A stretch of DNA of 64,000 nt from Terriglobia bacterium (GCA_020073485.1 JAIQFB010000016.1:43103-107102); one strand, 5' to 3'; shown: positions 44,165 to 53,028, numbered from the stretch's first letter. Notes: generated from the sequence alone by a model not told the origin. Numbers and translations: made by a program.

Positions 44165-45595
44165 ATGAAACTACGACAAACACTTTGTGGCCTGGCGCTG
44201 TTTGCAATGACTGGTGCGGTCGCGGCCCATGCGCAGGGCCAGAATTCAAATTCGGCAGGGCTGGGCGGTGGGTACAATCAGCGGCCCGCGCCCGCCGCGC
44301 GCGGCGTTTATTCCGCAGGCGATCCGCAGCCCAACGATCCATCGCAAGTTACCCCCGATAACAACACGTTGTCGGGCGCGCAACTTTATGGTGTGGGCTC
44401 GCTGGAACACTCGCGCAATATCTTTGATCCGATGCTTTCCTTCTCGGAACTCGGGCAAACCTATCCCCCAACGCCGGGCCTTCCCAACCAAAGCAATCTG
44501 CTGTCGCAGACGCTCCTCGGCGGAGGTTTGAATTTCGATCGCACCTGGAGCCGCTATCACCTGACGGCGATTTACAATGGTGGAGAAAACCTTACCCGCG
44601 GTTCTCAATATTTGAATGCCCAGTTTCACGACGTGAACGTGATGCAGGAAATTGCCTGGGCAAGATGGCGCCTGCTGCTGCGGGACGATTTCACCGCTTC
44701 GCCCGGAGCGTCCTTTACTGGCACGGGCATGGGCGGACCCGGGCTCACCGCTCAGATTGGCTCCACTTTGGAATCCTCGCTCAATAGCGTTGGTCAGGGG
44801 TTTGTTCCCAGCGAATCGATCCAAACTGGAAACGCCATGCGTTACCGCAATGCGGCCATTGGCCAGTTGTCCTACTCCTTCAGCCGCAGGTCCGCATTTA
44901 CCTTTGCCGGGTCGTATGGGTTGCTCCATTTCACAGAAGCGGGGTATTTCAGCAGCCATATGGTGACCGGGCAGGCGGGCTACGATTTCATGCTAGATCC
45001 TTCCGATTCCATTGCCCTTCTCGCAAGCTACGGCAAGATCGACTACACGGGCACCTCGAACTCTACGACAAGCTACCTTGCGGCGATGGCCTTTGGGCGA
45101 AAAATCACCGGGCGGCTGGCGTTTCAAGTGATCGCTGGACCTGAGCAGATTCAGTTCGTCAACGGATCCAGCGGCAAACTCTGGTACCCCTCGGTGAGCA
45201 GCATATTGACCTATGATTGGCGCCGGGCAGGTTACTCGCTTACCTTTATGCGCGGACTGAACGCGGGCTCTGGTGTTTTCCTTGGCGCCAAGAGCAATGT
45301 CCTGACCCTTGCCGCGCACCGTCAATTTACGCGGTTCTGGGTTGGCGCGATGAATAGCGGGTACGCCATCAACGATAGCCTGGCCGTGGCCGGGCAGCCG
45401 GCCGTACGGTTCGATAACTGGTTCGTCGGCGGCACCCTTGGCCGGCAACTTGGGTCTCATTTGCTGTTAAATTTTAATTATGGAGTCCAGAGGCAGAATA
45501 GTCCCGCAATTTGCCCGGTGGCCAACTGCGGAGTGAGGGGCTTTGAACAGACGTTTGGAGTGACCGTGAACTGGCACCTCCGCCGGAATGGCTAG
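44165..45595 (+). CDS. Outer-membrane beta-barrel protein of the polysaccharide locus
   Basis: 476 residues. A signal peptide (1-24, ending AHAQG) is followed by a Gln/Asn/Pro-rich linker. From about 120 the sequence alternates polar and hydrophobic residues with many aromatic belts (RYHLTAIYNGGENL, RSAFTFAGSYGLLHF, RAGYSLTFMRGLNAGSG) and ends in VTVNWHLRRNG, consistent with a 14-18-stranded barrel. I do not recognise a named family. Position between the export protein and the ATPase suggests the outer-membrane pore or secretin-like partner of polysaccharide secretion. A GGAG site precedes its ATG. Confidence 0.75.
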   Translation: MKLRQTLCGLALFAMTGAVAAHAQGQNSNSAGLGGGYNQRPAPAARGVYSAGDPQPNDPSQVTPDNNTLSGAQLYGVGSLEHSRNIFDPMLSFSELGQTYPPTPGLPNQSNLLSQTLLGGGLNFDRTWSRYHLTAIYNGGENLTRGSQYLNAQFHDVNVMQEIAWARWRLLLRDDFTASPGASFTGTGMGGPGLTAQIGSTLESSLNSVGQGFVPSESIQTGNAMRYRNAAIGQLSYSFSRRSAFTFAGSYGLLHFTEAGYFSSHMVTGQAGYDFMLDPSDSIALLASYGKIDYTGTSNSTTSYLAAMAFGRKITGRLAFQVIAGPEQIQFVNGSSGKLWYPSVSSILTYDWRRAGYSLTFMRGLNAGSGVFLGAKSNVLTLAAHRQFTRFWVGAMNSGYAINDSLAVAGQPAVRFDNWFVGGTLGRQLGSHLLLNFNYGVQRQNSPAICPVANCGVRGFEQTFGVTVNWHLRRNG

Positions 45596-45676
45596 CAATG
45601 CCGTATAATTCATGTGTTTGCCGAATCGCGAAATCCCGCGATGGCGTTTGGCAGGCTGCAAACGAGGAATGGAAGC

Positions 45677-46660
45677 ATGTATAAGAAGTTTTTCGGGCTG
45701 AAAGAGAATCCGTTCAACGTCAATCCGGACCCGCGTTACCTTTTCCTGACGCAGAACACCCAGGAAGCGCTGGCCTGCCTGACCTATGGAATCGAGACGC
45801 GCAAGGGCTTCATCCTACTGACCGGCGAAGTGGGCACCGGCAAAACCACGCTGGTCAACAAATTGCTCGAGTGGCTGCACAAGGAGCGCGTTTCCACCGC
45901 CTTCGTCTTCAATCCGCGGCTCAGTGTCTCTCAGTTTTTTGATTTCATGATGGCGGACTTCGGCATTCCCTGCGAATCGCGGCAAAAAGGGCAGATGCTG
46001 CTGAAGCTCAACCAATGGCTGCTGGAGCGATATCAGGCCGGCGAGCGCGCCGTGCTCATCGTGGACGAGGCCCAGAACCTATCGCCGCAAATGCTCGAGG
46101 AAATCCGGCTGCTGACCAACCTGGAGACTTCCACCGAAAAACTTCTACAGATCGTGCTTGCCGGTCAGCCCGAGCTGGAACAGAAACTCAACCAGCCCCA
46201 GTTGCGCCAGCTTCGCCAGCGCATCACCCTGCGCGCGAAAACGCGCCAGCTCACTCTCGAAGAGACCCAAGGCTACATCCAGGAAAGATTGCGCATTGCC
46301 GGGGCCGAAAATCTGGACCTGTTCGCGCCGGAATCCGTCGCGGCCATCCACAGCTATGCCCGCGGAATCCCCCGCGTCACCAACCTGCTTTGCGAACATG
46401 CGCTGGTAAGCGCGTTTGTCGACCAGAAAAACCCCGTGCCCCCCGAGATCGTCGAAGAAGTCGCGCACGACTTCGAATTGGACACCATCGATCCCACGGC
46501 GCAGCCCCCCGCTCAAGCAACCGGCCAGGTTGCCACCTCGCCAAATAACGGCGACCAGCCCCCGCTGATCGAATCGCTCATGCAGGCCCTGAACACGCTG
46601 GTCGACCGCCTGAATCAGGCCGAGGCCGCCATCGAAGCCGAACGCGAACGAAAACCCTAG
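45677..46660 (+). CDS. ExeA/XrtA-associated AAA ATPase
   Basis: 327 residues from the ATG at 45677. The opening MYKKFFGLKENPFNVNPDPRYLF is typical of GspA/ExeA-like and exosortase-associated ATPases. Walker A GEVGTGKT is at 50-57 and Walker B VLIVDEAQ at 126-133; LAGQPELEQKL and LRQRITLRAKTRQLTLEET are the sensor regions. Family members lie in exopolysaccharide/exosortase loci and are thought to help assemble the export machinery through the cell wall. A Pro/Gln-rich C-terminal tail has no peptidoglycan-binding domain visible. Confidence 0.88.
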   Translation: MYKKFFGLKENPFNVNPDPRYLFLTQNTQEALACLTYGIETRKGFILLTGEVGTGKTTLVNKLLEWLHKERVSTAFVFNPRLSVSQFFDFMMADFGIPCESRQKGQMLLKLNQWLLERYQAGERAVLIVDEAQNLSPQMLEEIRLLTNLETSTEKLLQIVLAGQPELEQKLNQPQLRQLRQRITLRAKTRQLTLEETQGYIQERLRIAGAENLDLFAPESVAAIHSYARGIPRVTNLLCEHALVSAFVDQKNPVPPEIVEEVAHDFELDTIDPTAQPPAQATGQVATSPNNGDQPPLIESLMQALNTLVDRLNQAEAAIEAERERKP

Positions 46661-46693
46661 GAAATTTTAGCTTCGGGGCGATGCGGCAGGCAA

Positions 46694-47434
46694 TCAACCA
46701 AACAAATTAAACCGGATAATGCACCACAGCGTGGAAATTCCGTCGCGCCAGGTGATTTTCTTGCCCTCGGCGTAGCTGCGGCCGGCGTAGGAAATGGAAA
46801 CTTCGTAGATCCGCCAGTTACCCTTGGCGATTTTGGCCGTGATTTCGGGCTCGAACCCGAACCGGTCCGATTCGAGTTTGATGTTCTGCAGAACCTCGCG
46901 GCGAAACACTTTGTAGCAAGTCTCCATGTCCGTCAGCTTCAGGTTCGTGAAGATATCGGAGAGCAGCGTGAGGAATTTATTGCCCACGTAATGCCAGAAA
47001 AAATGGACGCGCTGCGGGCCTCCGAGGAATCGCGAGCCGTAGACCACGTCGGCGCGCCCGTCGAAAATCGGTTCCAGCAGGGTCGGGTAATCCTTGGGGT
47101 CGTATTCCAGGTCGGCGTCCTGTACCAGGACGACGTCTCCGGTGGCCGCTTCAAATCCGCGGCGCAAGGCCGCTCCCTTGCCGCCATTTTGCGGCTGAAA
47201 CAGGAAACGGATATTTTCCAGCGAGAGGCGGGCCTTTCCATTCTGCACCAGAACATCGCGCTTGCCTTCGGATTGCGCCTTGTCCAGATCCTCGAGCAGT
47301 GCGCGCGTTCCGTCGGAGGATTTATCGTCGATGACCAGAATTTCCTTGTCGACCGCGGTCGCTTGCACGCGCAGCAGCACTTCCTCGATAAACGCGCGCT
47401 CGTTGTAGACTGGGATTACAACGGACACTTTCAT
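46694..47434 (-). CDS. GT2 glycosyltransferase, DPM1-like
   Basis: 246 residues. GT-A fold motifs: SVVIPVYNERAFIEEVL at the start, ILVIDDKSSDGT, GGKGAALRRGFEAATGDVVLVQDADLEYDP (with the metal-binding DxD) and YGSRFLGG. The C-terminal TDMETCYKVFRREVL and FGFEPEITAKIAKG are typical of polyprenyl-phosphate mannosyl- or glucosyltransferases. It has no transmembrane helices at the C-terminus. It would load a sugar onto undecaprenyl phosphate or glycosylate a membrane lipid. The next gene upstream is a related enzyme. Confidence 0.87.
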   Translation of the reverse strand: MKVSVVIPVYNERAFIEEVLLRVQATAVDKEILVIDDKSSDGTRALLEDLDKAQSEGKRDVLVQNGKARLSLENIRFLFQPQNGGKGAALRRGFEAATGDVVLVQDADLEYDPKDYPTLLEPIFDGRADVVYGSRFLGGPQRVHFFWHYVGNKFLTLLSDIFTNLKLTDMETCYKVFRREVLQNIKLESDRFGFEPEITAKIAKGNWRIYEVSISYAGRSYAEGKKITWRDGISTLWCIIRFNLFG

Positions 47435-47597
47435 GCGATTGTACGCTTCTCTTTCACGAATTCCGTTTCTCCCCGCGGCCCTGGCCGCCGGAATTGCGCC
47501 GGGAATCGAATCTCATAATCAAGGAGCGGCGCGCGGAACGCAAACAATTTAGCCGCGGCGTTGCCCACTGGATACGTGCGCCTGCATGCTGCTCGTT

Positions 47598-48350
47598 TCA
47601 GGATTTTTCGGCGCGCGGATAGCGTCCCGCCACGGCGTTCCAGCGGATCACCAGCAGTTCGAGAAGCATCCGCATTCCGTCCGCAACCACGTTTACCTTG
47701 GTTCCCGCGTCGTGAGACCAGCGCACCGGGACTTCCGCCACGCGCAATCCGTGGCGCTTCGCGAGGAACAGAATTTCGGGATCAAAGCCGAATCGTTCAA
47801 TGCGCTGCTGCTCGAAAATGATCCTGCAGCGTTCCCTGCGAAAGGCCTTGAATCCGCATTGCGTGTCGGAAAAACCGATCCCCATGATCCACCGCACCAT
47901 GCGGTTGAACAAAATCCCCGCCTGCTCGCGGATCGCGGATTGGTGGACCTTGATCAGGGTCCGATCGATGGCCCTTGACCCGATGGCGGCGTCATACCCT
48001 TTTTCCCGCAGGGCTGCCAGAAGCTTGTCCGCCTCTTCAATCGGCGTGGAAAGGTCCGCATCGGTGAACAGCGCTATCTCTCCTCGCGCCTCCAGCATCC
48101 CGTGGCGCACGCTGAATCCCTTTCCCCGGTTCGTTTCGTTCGATACCAGCCGCATTTCCGGATTCTTTTGACTATAGGCCCTCACCAGCGCGGCCGTCGC
48201 ATCGGAGGACCCATCATCGACGACTATAATTTCGGCGCCGCAGGGACTCGCCCGCACATACGCAACTATGGCATCGAGCGTTTTCGGCAGGCGATTTTCC
48301 TCATTATAAGCGGGGACGATTATGGAGAGGTCCAGTGGCTGCGAATTCAT
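47598..48350 (-). CDS. GT2 glycosyltransferase, ALG5-like
   Basis: 250 residues. LSIIVPAYNEENRLPKTLDAI, IIVVDDGSSDATAALV, NRGKGFSVRHGMLEARGEIALFTDADLSTP (DxD), then GSRAIDR and IGFSDTQCGFKAFRRE match dolichyl/polyprenyl-phosphate glucosyltransferases of the ALG5 type. The enzyme is predicted to use UDP-glucose and a polyprenyl phosphate at the inner membrane face. Together with the DPM1-like enzyme downstream on the same strand it supplies lipid-linked sugars. A partial -24/-12-like element precedes it (see findings). Confidence 0.87.
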   Translation of the reverse strand: MNSQPLDLSIIVPAYNEENRLPKTLDAIVAYVRASPCGAEIIVVDDGSSDATAALVRAYSQKNPEMRLVSNETNRGKGFSVRHGMLEARGEIALFTDADLSTPIEEADKLLAALREKGYDAAIGSRAIDRTLIKVHQSAIREQAGILFNRMVRWIMGIGFSDTQCGFKAFRRERCRIIFEQQRIERFGFDPEILFLAKRHGLRVAEVPVRWSHDAGTKVNVVADGMRMLLELLVIRWNAVAGRYPRAEKS

Positions 48351-48495
48351 CTGCGATTGCGCCGCAGCGAGCTTGCGGCACTTGGCTTGCCTCCAGGAGG
48401 CGCGATTATATCGCCTGAGAATGAATTCGTCTACGCGGTGCAGTGACGTGCAGCAGGCAGGATTGTGAAGTGCCGCGAAGCAACAAGCAGCGGGC

Positions 48496-48834
48496 TTATG
48501 CTACGGCCGGATCGCTGCGAATAATTTCGTACCGTTCGATCACGGCCGCGACGCCCACGCGCGAGGCACTGTTTTCGGGTGATCGGTCCACGCGTACGAC
48601 CTTGCCCATGGCGCGAATGAAAACTTCGGTTCCCCGGGTGACTTCCGACGGCAGGGTCAGGGTAATGTCCAGTTCGGCCCCGGCGCCCAGGTCCTGATCG
48701 ATCGTGAAGTACAATCCGCGCGTGGAAATATCACGCGTCTTCCCCTTGCGAGAAGTGGTTTCTTTGTCGACCGGTACCCGGATAACGACCGGCAGGGCAA
48801 GATCATACCGCCGTGCTGTGCGACGCTCGCTCAT
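48496..48834 (-). CDS. PilZ domain protein
   Basis: 112 residues. Both halves of the c-di-GMP site are present: RRTARRYDLALPVVI (arginine motif near residues 4-9) and DISTRGLYF (DxSxxG). The barrel continues with LDITLTLPSEV and ends ERYEIIRS. It is a single-domain PilZ protein likely to bind c-di-GMP with normal affinity. A candidate -24/-12 promoter lies at 48892-48907 on the same strand, 60 bases upstream. It stands between the glycosyltransferases and the two-component genes. Confidence 0.9.
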   Translation of the reverse strand: MSERRTARRYDLALPVVIRVPVDKETTSRKGKTRDISTRGLYFTIDQDLGAGAELDITLTLPSEVTRGTEVFIRAMGKVVRVDRSPENSASRVGVAAVIERYEIIRSDPAVA

Positions 48835-49304
48835 CTTCCCCCGGACCCCCGATTCCGAAAAAAATACACATAGTCGCCTGCTTGAATTCTGTGCAGGTGT
48901 GCTTCCAAACTAGCCCGATCCTGCCTGCAGGCTTCCATCCGTCCGATTCATCCGCAGTAACCATTTGATGCGGTCACAGGGCAGGTGTCGCCTGGCCTCA
49001 TATCCGGAACGATCTTCCATTCCGAAATTCGACCCTCCATCCATCCAAACTATACCACGGTAAGCGTTTAGCGGAATGGGCCAAACCTGCATCGATTATA
49101 AATATTTACTTCCTAAAATCCTATTGGTTCCATTGTTTTTCGCCGCATGACGAATTTGGACGTCATTCCACCGGCTCTCGCCATTTCCCATCTTGATGAA
49201 TCCGTGCGAGAGTACACTTGATCCGCACGGCGCCAGGAGAACTTAGAGAACTTTGAGAAACTTGCCTATCCCGAATATGCAGGGAATTGCGGTTTAGCGG
49301 GTAC
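48835..49304. other. Intergenic region between response regulator and PilZ genes
   Basis: 470 bases with no convincing gene. It contains the candidate sigma-54 element for the PilZ gene (48892-48907, minus) and AT-rich sequence after 49085. The rest is featureless by eye. Confidence 0.5.
48892..48907 (-). promoter_or_regulatory. Candidate sigma-54 (-24/-12) element for PilZ gene
   Basis: On the minus strand, TGGAAGCACACCTGCA has GG and GC at the exact 10-base spacing, with TGCA at -12. Transcription would begin about 47 bases before the PilZ ATG. It is a weaker match than the element at 52332 (AAG in place of CAC). Confidence 0.35.
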
Positions 49305-50795
49305 CTAGCTTTGCCTGCCGGCAGGGGCAAGGCCTGATGCGACCGGGTCGGGTTTGGGGGCGTCTTTTTCCTTTGCGGCCGCCTTGGAACTACCACGCCC
49401 CGAGCGACCCGTATCGAGCCCGAACTGGCGTATTTTATAAAGCAGCGCCTTGTAGCTGATGCCGAGCATCTTGGCCGCATCCTTGCGGCACCAGTGCGTT
49501 TTTTCCAGCGCATCGGCAATCGCTTCCATCTCCGCTTCATCCTTCAAGCTGCGCACCAGTGCTTTTAGCCCTTGTTCGCGAGCCGGAGCCGCTTCCTCTC
49601 GAGGCGAAGTGCGCTGCCGCGTGGCGGACATTTCCAGCAATTCGCGGAAACTGCCCTCGTCGTCTTCCAGAATGACGTAGCGCTTCACGAAATTCTCAAG
49701 CTCCCGCAAATTTCCCGGCCAGGGATAGCGCACGGCCGCTTCCAGCAGGTGCTGAGAGGGTTCCATCGGCTCCTTGCTGAATTTTTCGCTGTATTTTTGC
49801 AGGAAATGGCGGAACAGCAGCGGAATTTCCGAAGTCCTCTCGCGCAGCGGCGGCACATTGATCGAGAGCACGTTGAGGCGGTAGTACAAATCCTCGCGCA
49901 GGCGCCCCGATTTCATGGCTTCCTGAATTTCCACGTTGGTGGCGGCCAGGACGCGCACATCCACGTCGATCAACTGGCGGCCGCCCAGGCGCGAAAACTG
50001 GTGATCCTGCAGCACGTGCAGCAGCTTGGCCTGCAGGTGCGGGCTCATTTCCGCGATTTCATCCAGGAAGATGGTGCCTTTGGTGGCCAACTCGAACTTA
50101 CCGGGCTTCGAGCGCACCGCTCCGGTGAACGCGCCCTGCTCAAAGCCGAACAGTTCGGATTCCAGCAACTCTCCGGGAAGCGCCGCGCAATTGACCTTGA
50201 TGAACGCCTGGTTGCGCCGCGTGGACCGCATGTGGATCATGCGCGCGACCACTTCTTTTCCCACGCCACTTTCGCCGTAAATGAATACCGGAACGTCGAC
50301 AGGCGCAATCTGCAAAATTTGCTGGCGAATGCGCACCATCTGGGGGCTGGCGGCCAGGAAGCACAGGTCTTCGGTGATCGTATCGCAATATTCGCGCAAG
50401 GCCTTGTTTTCCGCGCGCAACTGTTGTTTCTGCCGGCACTTCAGCATGGCCACGTCGAGTTCCGCTTTTTCAAACGGCTTGGTCAAGTAATCCTGCGCAC
50501 CCAGGCGGATGGCTTCGACCACGTTACCCACTTCGTTGGAACACGAGAGCATGACTACGTTGAGGGACCTGTCGATCATCATCAGCTGCTTCAGGGTTTC
50601 CAGGCCGTTGAGTTCCGGCATCAGCACGTCCAGGATGATAAAGTCGGGGCGGTCGCCGGCCTCTATCTTTTCGATGGCTTCCTGTCCGGAAACCACCGTT
50701 TCGACTTCATACCCTTCGACCTCGAGTAGCGTGCCCAGGTACTTTCGTATGCTGGGCTCGTCGTCGACGACAAGAATTCGCTCTTTTTCTGACAT
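49305..50795 (-). CDS. Sigma-54 response regulator (NtrC/PrsR-like)
   Basis: 496 residues from the ATG at 50795 (ATG at 50810 also open). The receiver is complete: Asp11/Asp12, phosphoacceptor Asp56 in IILDVLMP, and Lys106 in LTKPF. The AAA+ domain has Walker A GESGVGKE (174-181), GAFTGA (221-226) and Walker B TIFLDE (241-246). The Fis HTH (THWCRKDAAKMLGISYKALLYKI) is followed by a charged low-complexity tail. It is the fully competent activator of the three in this region. The histidine kinase gene lies directly upstream, so the two form a two-component pair, comparable to PrsK/PrsR of exosortase loci. Confidence 0.92.
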   Translation of the reverse strand: MSEKERILVVDDEPSIRKYLGTLLEVEGYEVETVVSGQEAIEKIEAGDRPDFIILDVLMPELNGLETLKQLMMIDRSLNVVMLSCSNEVGNVVEAIRLGAQDYLTKPFEKAELDVAMLKCRQKQQLRAENKALREYCDTITEDLCFLAASPQMVRIRQQILQIAPVDVPVFIYGESGVGKEVVARMIHMRSTRRNQAFIKVNCAALPGELLESELFGFEQGAFTGAVRSKPGKFELATKGTIFLDEIAEMSPHLQAKLLHVLQDHQFSRLGGRQLIDVDVRVLAATNVEIQEAMKSGRLREDLYYRLNVLSINVPPLRERTSEIPLLFRHFLQKYSEKFSKEPMEPSQHLLEAAVRYPWPGNLRELENFVKRYVILEDDEGSFRELLEMSATRQRTSPREEAAPAREQGLKALVRSLKDEAEMEAIADALEKTHWCRKDAAKMLGISYKALLYKIRQFGLDTGRSGRGSSKAAAKEKDAPKPDPVASGLAPAGRQS

Positions 50796-50801
50796 AGAAC
50801 C

Positions 50802-50817
50802 TGCCTTCATCGTGCCA
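50802..50817 (-). promoter_or_regulatory. Sigma-54-like sequence at the response regulator start
   Basis: The minus strand reads TGGCACGATGAAGGCA, with perfect TGGCACG and correctly spaced GC. The expected start of transcription, about 50792, falls at or after the ATG at 50795, so it could hardly serve this gene from its usual start. It may be chance or an internal promoter. Confidence 0.25.
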
Positions 50818-50843
50818 AATCATCGTACCTAAATTTTTCCGCG

Positions 50844-52064
50844 CTAACTATTATCTATCGGCAGCAGGAACGTAAAAGTACAGCCCCGCCGGGGTTCGCT
50901 ATCCACCCAGATCTTGCCGCGGTGCGCCTGCACCAGCCGCTTGGCAATCGCCAGGCCGAGTCCCATGCCCGAGGAGCTTCGGTCCACGCGCACAAAATCC
51001 TCGAAGATTTCCTGATGATGCTCGGACGCGATACCCGAGCCGGAATCCGACACGGAAACCTTGATGCCGTTGGGCGCCTGCGTGCGCTCGCGGCGGCGGT
51101 CCAGCGATTGCAATTCCTCCGCCGTGCGCCGCTCCCAGAAATAAAGTTCCGCACGCAAATGCACGTTGCCGCCCGCGGGCGTGTGCTTCAGCGCGTTATC
51201 GAGCAGATTGGCCACGGTCTGCTGCACTTTTTGATAGTCGAATTTGAAAATTGGCAGATTGCTGTCTAGCGTGGTCTCGAGGCGCACCTGTTTGCGCACG
51301 AACGCCTCGCGCCAGCGCGTCGCCAGTTCGCCCAGGCAATCCCGCAGATCGTTTTCCCGCAGATGCAAGACGAGCTTGCCGCTTTCCAGGGCCGAATAAT
51401 TCAGGAACATGGAAACCAACCGGACCAGCCGCTCGCAGCTTTCCTTGGATTCCTGCAGGATGTCCCGCTGTTTGTCCGTCAATTTTCCCAGCGAACCCGA
51501 AAGCAGCAAGTCGTAATAGCCCTTGATCACCGCCAGCGGCGTTTTCAATTCATGCGCGGCCGAGGCCAGGAACACCGTCTTCTGGCGATTCACTTCCTGC
51601 AGGCGCAGGTAAGCGGCCAGAAGATTGCGGTAGGTGATCTCCCGCTCCTGCAATAGTTCCTGCACGGTGTGCTGCGGAGCGGCTGCCGCGGCTCGCTCGA
51701 TCTGTTTGGCCTTGGCTTCCAGTGAAACCGCCAGCCAGTCCGCATCCGGGAGCCACTGGATCCGCGCGATCGCCGCGCCCGAGCAACATTCGTACCTGGC
51801 GTCGATCTGCTGATGTCCGCTTTCGATCTGCTCCTCAATCGCTCTTGGGCTGATCTGCAGCAGGTCGCTGAAAAGATTCAAGCCCGGCCCGAACGTGAAT
51901 CCCTGCGCCGTCAGGCGCTCTTTGCCCCGTATATTCGCCAACAGGAATTTCCCGCTGCGGTCCGAAACCAGTACCGGATCTTCCACCAAATCCAGAAGGG
52001 CCGCTAGCGAACTGACCGGGACTGACTCTTTGGCGGGCGACTCGAAGATGGGACTACGGCTCAA
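50844..52064 (-). CDS. PAS-type sensor histidine kinase
   Basis: 406 residues from a TTG with AGGAG seven bases upstream. No membrane segments are seen, so it is cytoplasmic. A PAS-like domain lies at about 20-115 (LLDLVEDPVLVSDRSGKFLLANIRGKERL). The HisKA helix carries His171 in SAAHELKTPL. The HATPase domain has NLLDNALKH, DSGSGIASEH and SSSGMGLGLAIAKRLVQAH. It phosphorylates the sigma-54 response regulator encoded about 50 bases downstream. The signal is unknown. Confidence 0.92.
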   Translation of the reverse strand: MSRSPIFESPAKESVPVSSLAALLDLVEDPVLVSDRSGKFLLANIRGKERLTAQGFTFGPGLNLFSDLLQISPRAIEEQIESGHQQIDARYECCSGAAIARIQWLPDADWLAVSLEAKAKQIERAAAAAPQHTVQELLQEREITYRNLLAAYLRLQEVNRQKTVFLASAAHELKTPLAVIKGYYDLLLSGSLGKLTDKQRDILQESKESCERLVRLVSMFLNYSALESGKLVLHLRENDLRDCLGELATRWREAFVRKQVRLETTLDSNLPIFKFDYQKVQQTVANLLDNALKHTPAGGNVHLRAELYFWERRTAEELQSLDRRRERTQAPNGIKVSVSDSGSGIASEHHQEIFEDFVRVDRSSSGMGLGLAIAKRLVQAHRGKIWVDSEPRRGCTFTFLLPIDNS

Positions 52065-52437
52065 CGGGATCTCCTAGGACACTTGAACGATTTGAATGGA
52101 CCGGATTACTCCATTCAATTTTCTTCGGTTTGTTAGCGGGGAACCAGGAGGGATACTGTCAAAAGGGAATCACGGTGTCAATGGTAAATGGGTTCTATTT
52201 TGCGCATATGTAGGAAACCAGTTGCCAATCATGCTAGGGGGAGTTGTGGAAAACACATTCCGCGATCAACTTACAGAATATAACTCCTTTTAAATCAGTT
52301 TGTTATGGGAGCGTAGATTTATCATAATCTGTGGCACCCGATGTGCTCCAAAATGAATGGTACTAGTGCGAAAGTACTAGTCATAAATACTGGGAAATCA
52401 TTTTCCCACACTCTTGGTTCATAGAGAAAGCGACGGT
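52065..52437. other. Divergent regulatory region
   Basis: About 370 AT-richer bases between the kinase gene (minus) and the PilZ gene (plus). It contains the sigma-54 promoter at 52332, a repeated TACTAGT (52361-52367 and 52375-52381) and a perfect TGGGAAA/TTTCCCA inverted repeat (52391-52408) in the PilZ leader. No gene was seen. Confidence 0.6.
52332..52347 (+). promoter_or_regulatory. Sigma-54 promoter (-24/-12) of PilZ gene
   Basis: TGGCACCCGATGTGCT matches TGGCACGNNNNTTGCW with invariant GG at 52333-52334 and GC at 52345-52346, spaced exactly 10 bases. Transcription would begin near 52358, about 80 bases before the PilZ ATG. It is the best sigma-54 promoter I found in the window and lies amid three sigma-54 activator genes. 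Confidence 0.75.
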
Positions 52438-52758
52438 ATGCGCTTAACCCCCGCGGAACGGCGGCACTCTCAACGCATTCATGTTCAAATCCCCATGTTC
52501 ATTCGGGGCATCGATGCCGCCGGAGTAGAATTTTTGGATCTTACCAAGACCCTCGATATCAGCGCCACCGGAGCCTATCTGGCCAGTCCGCGATTGTTGC
52601 GTTCGGACCAGCTTCTGAATCTCACGATTCCCGCTCCTCCTTCGCCGAGCGCGACGATGCCGTCGGAGACTCCTCCGATCCAGGCACGCGTGAGGCGTCA
52701 TGGCGCTTCCGGAGGAATTTATCTGCTGGGCGTGGAGTTCGTAAGGCCGCTCGATTAG
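52438..52758 (+). CDS. PilZ domain protein under a sigma-54 promoter
   Basis: 106 residues from the ATG at 52438 (a TTG eight codons earlier is also open). The arginine motif is ERRHSQRIHVQIPMFI and the second motif TLDISATGAYLAS gives a full DxSxxG. IQARVRRHGASGGIYLLGVEFV completes the barrel. It should bind c-di-GMP. Its -24/-12 promoter ties production of this effector to the sigma-54 activators encoded next to it. It is followed by the GGDEF-PilZ gene on the same strand, 270 bases away. Confidence 0.9.
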   Translation: MRLTPAERRHSQRIHVQIPMFIRGIDAAGVEFLDLTKTLDISATGAYLASPRLLRSDQLLNLTIPAPPSPSATMPSETPPIQARVRRHGASGGIYLLGVEFVRPLD

Positions 52759-53028
52759 CGGGGCGCCGGAATCCGGTGGAATGGAAGGTATGGAAATAGC
52801 TGGAAAGTATGTGCAATTGTTTGCATAGTTCGCGTGTCTGGCTTTCTACCTTTAATTTTGAGTACAATGAGATGGTTATTACCAATTTCAAATCAGCGCC
52901 TTGGAGGAAGTGACCCGTTTTCCCGATTTGCGCCGGCTTGATGGCTGTTCTCGTGCATGCAACTTTGAGTATCCTCTCTCCGCGCCCGTCCCGCGTTGGG
53001 GTAATTTAAAGGTTCAACGGAATTTTTG

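Noticed and set aside
52348..52437. c-di-GMP riboswitch before the PilZ gene
   Set aside because: The inverted repeats lack the conserved GEMM-I tetraloop/receptor words; no riboswitch pattern could be traced.
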